A stretch of 7,707 nucleotides of DNA. Source: Archangiaceae bacterium (GTDB lineage Bacteria; Myxococcota; Myxococcia; Myxococcales; Myxococcaceae). Below, piece after piece: positions 1-5,678 of the stretch. A model generated the notes under the pieces. The model did no database searches. It was not told where the DNA came from and was given only the letters and a program-made list of their open reading frames with translations. Both the position numbers and the translations under genes were made by a program. Where the stretch lies: NCBI GenBank assembly GCA_023248915.1, contig JAHFDQ010000294.1, positions 1-7,707 on the forward strand. The letters run 5' to 3'. Numbering within the stretch: position 1 is the stretch's first letter; each line of letters begins with the position of its first letter.

Positions 1-54
1 TCCTCCACCTCCGCCGCCTCCTCCCGTCCCGCCGTCCGGCACGACCACCACCAC
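1..54 (-). repeat. Low-complexity triplet tract (Gly8 and Val5 linker codons)
   Basis: On the coding (minus) strand this stretch is GTG/GTC codons followed by GGN codons, encoding VVVVV, then PDGGTG and at least eight glycines up to the window edge. It is a flexible linker at the end of the glycosidase domain. The repeated GGN triplets could vary in copy number by slippage. Confidence 0.7.
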
Positions 55-1179
55 CGGCGTATTGCACGCAGTGGCGGTCCGCCCGGCTGCCCAGGCCTGC
101 AAGTCGAGATACGGCTGCCTGGGAGAGTTGTCGCTGTTCAGCAGCCCCCACCCGGAACCCGGGTCATAGGGGAAGTGGTAGTAGAACGTCCGGCTCCAGT
201 TCGGCCACGGGTCCGCGCCGCTGTTGGGGTACGTGCCGGCGCAGACCTGCTCCTGCATCGAGAACAGGTTCACGATGCGGGTGGCCACGTCGGCGTCCGT
301 CATCCCGCCCTGCGGCCCGTGTTCCCACCCCGACTCGGTAATCCAGAACTCCTTCGACGCGCCACCGTGGGCGTCCACCACCGTGCGGATCGCGCTGTGG
401 ATGAGAATCCCGGCGAACGAGCTTCCATCCAGGAGCGACGACATCACCCCGGCCGCGTCGTCCTGGTAGGTGTGCTGGGTGATGACGTCGATTTGCGAGC
501 CGACCCGGTCCAGCATGTAGGCGAGGTCAATCTCCCACCCGTTGAGGATGCAGTTGCCGAAGCCGCAGGTGCCGTTGCTGCCATTCCACGACGACGAGAC
601 GGTGAGCCCGGCCAGCTCGGGGCCGCAGATTTTCCCACCCGGGTCGGCCGCGCGAATGGCCGCCGCCGCGGGCAGGAATATCTCGTCGATGAATTGGTCC
701 TCGGTGCCGTTGAAGAATCCGCCCAGGTTCGGCTCGTTCCAGATACCCCAGCAATAGACCTGGCCCTGGTAATGGGTCACCACCGCGGTCACCGCGTTGG
801 TCCAGTCGGCGCCGTTCGCCGGCCGGCTGTTGTGGCAGTGCTGCTTTTCGTCGGTCGAGCCTTCGTCGCAACCCGGCACCGAGGACGCCCACGGCGGCGT
901 GTACGCCACCGTCGCGTAGATGAGCAGCCCGTTGTCGCGCGCGCCCTGGACGATTGGGTCGAGGTAGGTGAACGACGGCGGTCCACTCGTCGGCTGGAAG
1001 TCGCTCCAGTTGAAGTCCATGCGTACCGCGGTGGCGCCGAGCGCCGCCATCGAAGCCGAGTCGGCCGGCGAAGGGTCGTGCCCGTTCATCGCCACCGTCG
1101 GAGCGGCCGAAGCCCACAGCGACGCGAGCATCGCGACCACCACCGTCCCTCGGCGAAACCCGGAGCTGCTCGCAGTCAT
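1..1179 (-). CDS. Secreted clan GH-A glycoside hydrolase (GH39/GH5-like), 3' end beyond window
   Basis: The frame is open from the ATG at 1179 to base 1, giving 393 codons with no stop, so the C-terminus is missing. Residues 1-26 form a Sec signal peptide: an Arg-Arg n-region, a hydrophobic core GTVVVAMLASLWASAA and a likely cut after ASA. The body reads as a TIM-barrel hydrolase. It has an early strand VRMDFNWSDFQP, then YTPPWAS near 93-99, WGIWNEPN at 144-151 (E149 the likely acid/base), QHTYQ at 235-239 and FWITESGW at 278-285 (E282 the likely nucleophile). The NEP plus ES pair is typical of clan GH-A, and the layout recalls GH39/PslG-like enzymes. Substrate is not predictable. After residue 374 there is a Val5 run and a Gly8 run, a linker that probably leads to a surface-sorting tail outside the window. 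The start overlaps the upstream metalloprotease stop (TGATG), with GGGAGAGGA just before it. Confidence 0.88.
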   Translation of the reverse strand, partial: MTASSSGFRRGTVVVAMLASLWASAAPTVAMNGHDPSPADSASMAALGATAVRMDFNWSDFQPTSGPPSFTYLDPIVQGARDNGLLIYATVAYTPPWASSVPGCDEGSTDEKQHCHNSRPANGADWTNAVTAVVTHYQGQVYCWGIWNEPNLGGFFNGTEDQFIDEIFLPAAAAIRAADPGGKICGPELAGLTVSSSWNGSNGTCGFGNCILNGWEIDLAYMLDRVGSQIDVITQHTYQDDAAGVMSSLLDGSSFAGILIHSAIRTVVDAHGGASKEFWITESGWEHGPQGGMTDADVATRIVNLFSMQEQVCAGTYPNSGADPWPNWSRTFYYHFPYDPGSGWGLLNSDNSPRQPYLDLQAWAAGRTATACNTPVVVVVPDGGTGGGGGGGG

Positions 1180-2510
1180 CAAATCCTCTCCCGCTTGCGC
1201 GCCCTCAAGAAGGCCAGGAGCGCAAAGGCGCCCATTAGGCCCAGGCCGCTCGCGACGTGGTGGCAGCCGCAGTCGGGCCGAAGCTTCCCCGTGTCGGCCC
1301 AGGGGTCGTACTTGCCGGCGTCGGCTTCGTCGGTCGCGGTGCCAGGCGAGCCCGCGTCGGGGCCCAGCTCTCCGGAACCTCCGTCCACCGGCGCTCCGCC
1401 CCCCGCGTCGGCTGAGCCCGCGTCCGCCGCCGCGCCCGCGTCGGCACCCGAGCCGGCATCGGGGCCGCCAGCCTCGAGGCACCCGCCCTGGGCGACCAGC
1501 CGCGTGTCCACCGTGCCCCGGCCGTCGGTGCCGACCGTGTGAAACCAGTCGACGAAGGTTTCCCGGTACTCTTCCACCTTCGCAATCTGCGCGGCCGTCA
1601 CGGTAGTGCCGGGCTCGGCCACCAGCACGAAGCCCACCCTCCAGCAGTGCTGCGCGTTCGCCGCCGAAGGCACGCGCGGGCCCATCGCCCGAATGACGTC
1701 GTCGATGGAAACGTCCACCCGCTGGCCGGTCTCCGTCGTCGGGTTGCCGTTCTTCGGGATTGGCGCTGACGGGTTTCCGGCGTCGGTGCCGTCGTCGACG
1801 TAGAACAGCGGCGGAACCTCGGACGCTTCCCGGAGGCCCATCAAATACTGGTCGAGCTCGCCGTACTTGCGGTCGCCGCCTCGGACGGTGAAGGTGCCGT
1901 CCTGGTTGTCGATGATAAACCCGCCGTACATCACCGAGTGCGAGTTGGCGAAGTAGTTGTAGTGGCCATTGGCGCCGTTGCCTTCGTCCCCGCGCAACAG
2001 GTCGCGCTTTCCCAGGCCGTCGTTCTTGTCGAACGAAACCCACAGCAGCCAGTGGTGGCCGTACTCGTGGGCGAGCAGCTCGACGCCGGTGATGCCGAGC
2101 GGCAGGCCGAACAGCGCGGCCACGCCTCCGTCCGGGTGGTCGGGCAGCTTGGGCAGGCTCGCCATGAAGACGCACTGGCCCAGCTTGCCTGCGCTGCCGT
2201 AGTTCGCGGGGTTGTTCCACACCCCGACCTGGTCGGTGCCGATTCCGCTCGCCTCGGACTTCACCGGGGTGCCCTGCTCGACGCCCATGATGTCGTCCAG
2301 GTACTTGGTGGTGAAGGTCACCAGCCCGTCGTAGTTGTCGTTGTGGGTGCCATAGAACCGCTTCGCCGTTTCCTTGCAGAACGTCTGCGACAGCATCATG
2401 CCGCCGTGGATGACGCCGGTCGGGTCATCGAGCACGGCGATGTCGCCCACGTCCGTCGCGTTCGCGGCCACGCTCGACAGCACGGCGAGCAGCCCGAGGA
2501 GGGTGCGCAT
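1179..2510 (-). CDS. Secreted HExxH zinc metalloprotease-like protein with MYXO-CTERM sorting tail
   Basis: This 443-residue protein has a signal peptide (about residues 1-18, cut near ANA). The zincin motif HEYGHH is at 148-153, with H148, E149 and H152 as predicted zinc ligands and catalytic base. Downstream, H183 (GHYNYF) is a candidate third ligand, and SVMYGG at 192-197 resembles a Met-turn. YGELDQYLMG at 216-225 followed by EVPPLF resembles a conserved block I recall from related uncharacterised bacterial zincin-like proteins; this is from memory, not a search. Residues 349-400 are a DAG-rich linker. Residues 412-443 hold C414-G-C416, a hydrophobic segment and the tail RARKRERI, the MYXO-CTERM plan for myxosortase processing and surface anchoring. 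The gene is followed immediately by the glycosidase, with the stop TGA sharing its A with the next ATG. Upstream is a divergent spacer. The Shine-Dalgarno sequence is weak (GAGAGCGAG). Protease activity is inferred. Confidence 0.87.
   Translation of the reverse strand: MRTLLGLLAVLSSVAANATDVGDIAVLDDPTGVIHGGMMLSQTFCKETAKRFYGTHNDNYDGLVTFTTKYLDDIMGVEQGTPVKSEASGIGTDQVGVWNNPANYGSAGKLGQCVFMASLPKLPDHPDGGVAALFGLPLGITGVELLAHEYGHHWLLWVSFDKNDGLGKRDLLRGDEGNGANGHYNYFANSHSVMYGGFIIDNQDGTFTVRGGDRKYGELDQYLMGLREASEVPPLFYVDDGTDAGNPSAPIPKNGNPTTETGQRVDVSIDDVIRAMGPRVPSAANAQHCWRVGFVLVAEPGTTVTAAQIAKVEEYRETFVDWFHTVGTDGRGTVDTRLVAQGGCLEAGGPDAGSGADAGAAADAGSADAGGGAPVDGGSGELGPDAGSPGTATDEADAGKYDPWADTGKLRPDCGCHHVASGLGLMGAFALLAFLRARKRERI
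1182..1277 (-). other. MYXO-CTERM surface-sorting domain of the metalloprotease
   Basis: This encodes the last 32 residues. They comprise PDCGCHH, a hydrophobic stretch (LGLMGAFALLAFL) and a terminal Arg/Lys cluster. This Cys-containing motif, transmembrane segment and basic tail is the established MYXO-CTERM organisation, recognised by the myxosortase pathway in Myxococcota. It is also the best taxonomic marker in the window. Confidence 0.85.
1311..1466 (-). repeat. Degenerate DAG-coding repeat (linker of metalloprotease)
   Basis: Residues 349-400 repeat the tripeptide Asp-Ala-Gly at least six times, separated by Gly, Ala and Ser. At DNA level this is a recurring gcccgcgtcggc-like unit on the plus strand. 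Such Ala/Gly/Asp spacers commonly join a folded domain to a MYXO-CTERM tail or lipid anchor in this phylum. Confidence 0.75.
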
Positions 2511-2717
2511 GAAGTTCTCGCTCTCACGCGCGCGGCGCCTAGCCTGAGCCGGCCCGCGCTATCAACCCTTTGCCTGCGAATCGGGCGACACAGTAGATCG
2601 AGTCGGGCTCGAATCGCGAATCCGGCGGCCTTCGGAGCAGGCGGCCGAGCGTGCAGGAGCCCCCCGCTGGCCTCCGGGGCCTGGCGTCGTCAGCTTAAAG
2701 ACGCGAGGTACAAGAAC
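2511..2717. promoter_or_regulatory. Divergent intergenic region between metalloprotease and DUF2795 gene
   Basis: No credible gene lies in these 207 bp, which must carry promoters for both directions. For the minus strand, TTGATA (2560-2565) and TAGGCG (2536-2541) are 18 nt apart, giving a plausible but weak -35/-10 pair. For the plus strand, TTGCCT (2570-2575) and TAGATC (2594-2599) are also 18 nt apart and weak. Sequence motifs that could be operators are listed separately. Promoter calls here are inference only. Confidence 0.35.
2576..2627. repeat. Direct and inverted repeats in the divergent spacer
   Basis: GCGAATCGGGCG (2576-2587) recurs as GCGAATCCGGCG (2616-2627), an 11 of 12 match at a 40-bp period, about four helical turns. 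A further CGAATCG copy sits at 2610-2616, directly abutting the last one. Between them is a perfect inverted repeat, TCGAG-TCGGG-CTCGA (2598-2612). The arrangement is compatible with a regulator-binding region, but no known operator is recognised. Confidence 0.4.
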
Positions 2718-3032
2718 ATGGGGCTCAGATTCGGTGAAGACCCGGCCCGTTCGGTGACACCGCACTTCGACGAAGTCGACTACCCGGCCTGGAGAGACCA
2801 ACTGGTGCGCGCGGCGATGGACGCGGGCGCTCCCGCCGACGTCATCAACCTGTTGAAGTCGCTGCCGCGGGCCCACTACTACTCGAAGGCCGAGGCGCTC
2901 AGAGACCTGGCCGAAGCCGGCCGTCGCTTCGGCTTGGGCGGCCTAGCCCCAGGCGACGAGGCCGGAGACCGGCGCAACATCGGGCGAGACGCGGTCGAGA
3001 ACCCGACCCGCCGCAAGCACCCCCCGCATTGA
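2718..3032 (+). CDS. DUF2795 domain protein
   Basis: This is a small protein of 104 residues, cytosolic by appearance, with no signal peptide or membrane segment. Residues about 17-70 match the DUF2795 pattern as I know it: a DYPA motif (21-24), an RxxLVRAA helix, DAGAPADVINLLKSLP (35-50) and then YYSKAEAL. In family members the same spots read VDYPA..LV..A...GAP..V...L..LP...Y.s...V. The function of the family is not established. The tail from residue 76 is charged and basic (RRNIGRD, TRRKHPPH) and probably disordered. The ATG at 2718 is chosen because GAGGT at 2705-2709 lies 8 nt upstream and homology begins soon after. The same frame stays open back to 1938, but that part is antisense to the metalloprotease and looks like a shadow. 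It converges on the outer-membrane protein gene with 22 bp between stops. Confidence 0.82.
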   Translation: MGLRFGEDPARSVTPHFDEVDYPAWRDQLVRAAMDAGAPADVINLLKSLPRAHYYSKAEALRDLAEAGRRFGLGGLAPGDEAGDRRNIGRDAVENPTRRKHPPH

Positions 3033-3054
3033 GGCAGGCCCTACAGCCGCCCGA

Positions 3055-4464
3055 CTACCGCTCGAAGTCGATGCCCAGGCCCGCGCCGCCGTAGACGCCG
3101 CGCACCAGCGTCTTGTCCGGCTGCGGGAAGTACACCGAGCCGGCGGTGGCCAGCGCGTAGAGCGCCGAGGCGAACCGGTAGCGCAGCTCGCCGGTGGCCA
3201 GGTAGCGCGGCCGCTGCCCGACGCCGTTGATGACGAAGCGCCCGGTCGCGACCAGCTTGCCGTCGGCCAGGCGCACGGCGAGCGAGCCGTCGGTGTCGAG
3301 CCTCCTCCACGAGTAGTACTCGGCCGCACCGGACAGGACGATGCGCGGACCGGTGCCTTCGACGGCGCCGCTGGCCAGGTGGAACTCGGCGTACGCCGAG
3401 ACGGCGTCGGGAAGCCTCTCGTCGGCGAGCGGGCCGCCGTCCAGCCCGACGGCGGAGTAGCGGGCGAGCTCGTAGTCGGGCCCGAACATGCCCTGGCGGA
3501 ACTTCCCGTTCTGCTTGCGCCCCTCGAGCTTTCCCCCCAGGTCGACGCCTCCAGGAGCCCCCTCGGCCGAGAGTCCCAGCACCGCCCCCAGGTCCGAGGC
3601 TTCCGACGCCTGGACGAAGATGTTCGAACCCAGCCCGGTGTACGCGAACACCCGGGCGGCCTCGCTCTTGTGCAGCGCCAGGTCGAAGTCGATGTGGAGC
3701 AGCGTCATCGGCGGTGAACCCAGCCCAGAGGCACCGTTGTCGTGCGCGAACGAGACGGCCAGGTGGTACCGGTCGTACTGGGCCGAGTCGGTGCTCATCA
3801 CCCGTCCCATGTCCACCGACGTCTCCGCGGCGAAGAGGCGCGAGGCGAGGAAGTCGGTGGCGATGAAGTCGGTGCGCGAGGGGCCGAACACCAGGTGGGC
3901 GTGGACTCCGCAGGGGTGGTAGTCGGGGTTGTCGCGGTTGGACAGCCGGTTGACCAGGTGGCCGTGGCCGAGGGTGTACTCGAGCTGGGGCCCGCCCCGG
4001 ACCGCCACCGCGCCGTCCTCCGGGCCGATGCGCAGCTCGCGCAAAATCTGTCCGAAGTCCGAGCTCTCGTCCCAGTCCTGGCGGCGGATGAGCTGGTAGT
4101 AGTCCGAGCTCTTCTGTTCCGGCGGGTCGTCGAAGATGCGCAGCCGCAGCGGCGCCCCAAGCTCGAAGCCGAAGTCGTCGCCGCCGTCGAAGCCCAACAG
4201 CGGCGTCGCCAGGACGAAGACGTCTTGGCTGCCGCCCGGCGTCCCGGAGGGAAAGCTCTCGGCGACGGCTTCCAGCGCGCCGCGGAAGTGAGTCCCGGTG
4301 GCGCGAGCCGGAGCCGGTGCCGCCGCGGGAGGCGCCTCGGGCGCGGGCGCGGGCGGAGCAGGCGCGGGCGCCGGAGCCACCTCGCCTTCCGGGGTCGGCG
4401 CCGGCGCGCCCTCACCCTCGGGGGTGGCCAGCAAGAGGAGGGTGGCGGCGAAGCCGGCGAGCAT
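3055..4464 (-). CDS. Predicted outer-membrane beta-barrel protein, function unknown
   Basis: The 469-residue product starts with a short hydrophobic segment (MLAGFAATLLLLA), then a Pro/Ala-rich spacer (about 20-54) containing two tandem TPEGExAPAP units. From about residue 58 it reads as alternating-residue strands joined by Gly/Asp-rich turns, for example GFELGAPLRLRIF, GAVAVRGGPQLEYTL, LLHIDFDLAL and RYLATGELRYRF. The gene ends GAGLGIDFER. That texture and the export signal suggest a barrel in the outer membrane, but no named porin or transporter family is recognised. C185 is the only Cys. The signal peptide is odd because it lacks basic residues before the hydrophobic core, and no good Shine-Dalgarno sequence precedes the ATG. 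No ATG, GTG or TTG lies upstream in frame before a TAA at 4501-4503. It is the last gene of the sigma/anti-sigma cluster, 58 nt after its neighbour, and could be part of that regulon. Confidence 0.75.
   Translation of the reverse strand: MLAGFAATLLLLATPEGEGAPAPTPEGEVAPAPAPAPPAPAPEAPPAAAPAPARATGTHFRGALEAVAESFPSGTPGGSQDVFVLATPLLGFDGGDDFGFELGAPLRLRIFDDPPEQKSSDYYQLIRRQDWDESSDFGQILRELRIGPEDGAVAVRGGPQLEYTLGHGHLVNRLSNRDNPDYHPCGVHAHLVFGPSRTDFIATDFLASRLFAAETSVDMGRVMSTDSAQYDRYHLAVSFAHDNGASGLGSPPMTLLHIDFDLALHKSEAARVFAYTGLGSNIFVQASEASDLGAVLGLSAEGAPGGVDLGGKLEGRKQNGKFRQGMFGPDYELARYSAVGLDGGPLADERLPDAVSAYAEFHLASGAVEGTGPRIVLSGAAEYYSWRRLDTDGSLAVRLADGKLVATGRFVINGVGQRPRYLATGELRYRFASALYALATAGSVYFPQPDKTLVRGVYGGAGLGIDFER
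4366..4425 (-). repeat. Two tandem 30-bp units encoding TPEGExAPAP
   Basis: Residues 14-23 (TPEGEGAPAP) and 24-33 (TPEGEVAPAP) of the outer-membrane protein are adjacent copies differing at one residue. The DNA copies differ at several third positions, so the duplication is not recent. They open the Pro/Ala spacer between the signal sequence and the predicted barrel. Confidence 0.6.
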
Positions 4465-4491
4465 CAGGCGACTGTAGCCAAGCTCGGGCCG

Positions 4492-4524
4492 GCGCGAGAG
4501 TTAGTCGCGCGGAACGGGCCGTTC
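4492..4524. repeat. Two adjacent dyads in the spacer before the outer-membrane protein gene
   Basis: The 58-nt spacer holds GCGCGA-N7-TCGCGC (4492-4510) and, next to it, GAACGG-G-CCGTTC (4512-4524), which overlaps the stop codon of the upstream gene. The first can form a 6-bp stem with a 7-nt loop in the minus-strand transcript. The second is too tight to be a hairpin and looks more like a DNA dyad. No T-run follows either, so neither is a classic intrinsic terminator. A role in processing, partial termination or regulator binding is possible. Confidence 0.4.
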
Positions 4525-4975
4525 AGGGTTTCCGGGCCGAACCGGGCGAAAGCATCAACACCAGTTGGCCACTTCGAAAGGCGCCGGCCTGCACGAAGAC
4601 CTGGCCTTCCCGGCCCAGTTTCAGCCCCACCTCGGTGTTTCCGGCGTTCACCTTCACCTGCGCGGTGCCGTTCTTGATGTCCTCGAGCTTGACGGTGGCG
4701 ACCTTGCCGTTGGGCAGCTTGAGCTCGGACGGCTTCTGCTTGGTGAGCGAGAGCCGCTCGGACGACAGCCGCTGGTACGACGAGAAGGCCAGGCCGGCCG
4801 AGGCGAACTCGGTCTTCATCGCGACCAGGCTGGGCGGATCGACGGCGGTGCCCTCGTTCGAGGCGAGGATGACGTCGGCCAGCACCTCGACCTTCGGCTC
4901 GTCGGCCAGCGCGCTCGATGAGACCACCGCGAAGAGCGCCGCCCACCCCGTGGCCCGACTCCGAGAAATCCTCAC
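4523..4975 (-). CDS. Small exported protein of unknown function in the sigma/anti-sigma cluster
   Basis: This 150-residue protein has a clear Sec signal peptide: basic n-region MRISRSR, hydrophobic core and ALA-D cleavage near residue 24. The mature part is about 125 residues. It begins with PKVEVLADVILASNEG and continues with SYQRLSSERLSL, a KLPNGKVATVKL stretch and GQVFVQAG near the end, and looks mostly beta. No enzyme motif or cysteine is present. I recognise no named domain. The start is GTG: GTGA (4972-4975) overlaps the anti-sigma stop, and a strong GGAGGAG at 4980-4986 precedes it. The context suggests a periplasmic partner in the sigma/anti-sigma system, loosely like RseB beside RseA in enterobacteria, but this is position-based inference and there is no visible RseB similarity. 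Confidence 0.82.
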   Translation of the reverse strand: MRISRSRATGWAALFAVVSSSALADEPKVEVLADVILASNEGTAVDPPSLVAMKTEFASAGLAFSSYQRLSSERLSLTKQKPSELKLPNGKVATVKLEDIKNGTAQVKVNAGNTEVGLKLGREGQVFVQAGAFRSGQLVLMLSPGSARKP

Positions 4976-5607
4976 AGCTCTCCTCCCTTGGGTTTGTCTT
5001 GCTTCAGCTTCGTGTCGTCGGGCGAGGCGGGCGCCGCTTCCTGCTCGAGCTCTTCGTCGGTCGCCTCGTCCTCGGGCGCGACCGCCGGCTTCGCCTCGTC
5101 CAGGTGGTGCACGCCCCAGACGATGGCGTTGCCCGCGCTGGTCTCGAGCACCACCGGCGCGACGTGCGCCTCGTCGTCCACCGTCACCGACTGCACCAGC
5201 ATGCGCTCGCCCGCGTACCCCACCGGCGGGCGTTCGCGCAGGATGAGCGGCAGCGCCACCAGCAGCATCACCGCCGCGCCGGCGAACGCCGTCACCACCG
5301 TGCCGCGCTGGTAGAGAAAAGTCTCCGACAGCGCCAGCTTCCAGCGTTCGAACAGCGGCGGCCGGTCGGGGGTGATGCGCGCCATCACCTTCTGCGCGAA
5401 GTCCTTGAAGTCGGCCTGGTCGGCCGCCAATTCCATGCCCACGCGCAACAGGCCCGACTCGGCCCTCAAGTCCGCCACTCGCATCGTGCAGTCCTTGCAG
5501 GCAGCCAGGTGGCGTTCGACGCTGATGCGTTCGCCGGGCACCAGCTCGCCGTCGATGTACGGCGAGAGCAGGGGCATGTAGGTGTTGCAGGCGGGGCTGG
5601 ACGTCAT
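4972..5607 (-). CDS. Membrane-bound anti-sigma factor with zf-HC2 (ZAS-like) domain
   Basis: The 211-residue product has an N-terminal zinc-binding motif, H33-x3-C37-x2-C40 (ERHLAACKDC), the hallmark of zf-HC2/ZAS anti-sigma domains. C7 is a possible fourth ligand. The preceding LSPYIDGELVPGER is typical of the family. A linker leads to one membrane segment (about 103-122, VVTAFAGAAVMLLVALPLIL), so the N-terminus would be cytoplasmic and bind the sigma factor. The outside part (about 125-211) ends in an acidic, probably disordered stretch rich in Glu, Asp and Pro. It follows the ECF sigma gene, its expected partner. The Shine-Dalgarno sequence is poor (GGTGA only 4 nt from the ATG), which suggests translational coupling to the small ORF at 5604-5678. 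Regulated proteolysis would be the usual way to release sigma, but no cleavage site can be named here. Confidence 0.93.
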   Translation of the reverse strand: MTSSPACNTYMPLLSPYIDGELVPGERISVERHLAACKDCTMRVADLRAESGLLRVGMELAADQADFKDFAQKVMARITPDRPPLFERWKLALSETFLYQRGTVVTAFAGAAVMLLVALPLILRERPPVGYAGERMLVQSVTVDDEAHVAPVVLETSAGNAIVWGVHHLDEAKPAVAPEDEATDEELEQEAAPASPDDTKLKQDKPKGGEL

Positions 5608-5678
5608 CGCGTCACCGGCGAGAGCAGATGGGGCCTTCCGACGAGGGGCCTCGGCGCATATTTCCAGGGCGCCTTCAT
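5604..5678 (-). CDS. Possible 24-residue coupling ORF between sigma and anti-sigma genes
   Basis: An ATG at 5678 overlaps the sigma-factor stop as ATGA (5675-5678). The 24 codons that follow end at a TGA overlapping the anti-sigma ATG, again as ATGA (5604-5607). The peptide begins MKAPWKYAPRPL, ends LLSPVTR, is basic and has no membrane segment. A G-rich GGGTGGG lies 6 nt before its ATG inside the sigma gene, which is a weak ribosome site. The exact double overlap fits a termination-reinitiation relay that carries ribosomes from sigma to anti-sigma. It may matter as a coupling device rather than for its product. Chance remains possible, because the spacer is only 67 nt and GC-rich frames stay open easily. 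Confidence 0.4.
   Translation of the reverse strand: MKAPWKYAPRPLVGRPHLLSPVTR
5642..5653. repeat. Short palindrome in the sigma/anti-sigma spacer
   Basis: CGAGG-GG-CCTCG is a 5-bp dyad with a 2-nt centre. It could fold only weakly in RNA. It sits in the middle of the 67-nt spacer and may add structure to the mRNA between sigma and anti-sigma. Confidence 0.25.

Noticed and set aside
1090..1179. Twin-arginine signal on the glycosidase
   Set aside because: The context is GFRRGTVVV. It lacks the S/T-RR-x-F-L-K consensus and fits an ordinary Sec signal peptide.
175..1542. 455-codon plus-strand frame
   Set aside because: It is antisense to the glycosidase and the end of the metalloprotease. It is Arg/Val/Ala/Pro-rich with no domain and is typical of a high-GC shadow frame.
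2511..2517. RpoE-type -35 element GAACTT upstream of the metalloprotease
   Set aside because: On the minus strand it directly abuts the ATG, so no -10 or start site could lie between it and the gene.
2629..2690. Possible hairpin or terminator in the GC-rich part of the divergent spacer
   Set aside because: Only 4-5 imperfect pairs with a large loop and no T-run. GC-rich composition alone explains it.
1938..2717. 260-residue N-terminal extension of the DUF2795 gene
   Set aside because: It is antisense to the metalloprotease and its composition is that of a shadow. A good ribosome site and the domain start support 2718 instead.
4512..4524. LexA/SOS box (GAAC...GTTC)
   Set aside because: The half-sites are separated by 5 bp rather than the 4 bp of the Gram-positive box, no SOS gene is near, and the dyad overlaps a stop codon inside an operon.
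3742..4677. 311-codon plus-strand frame
   Set aside because: It is antisense to the outer-membrane protein gene and its upstream neighbour, and is Arg-rich with no recognisable motif.
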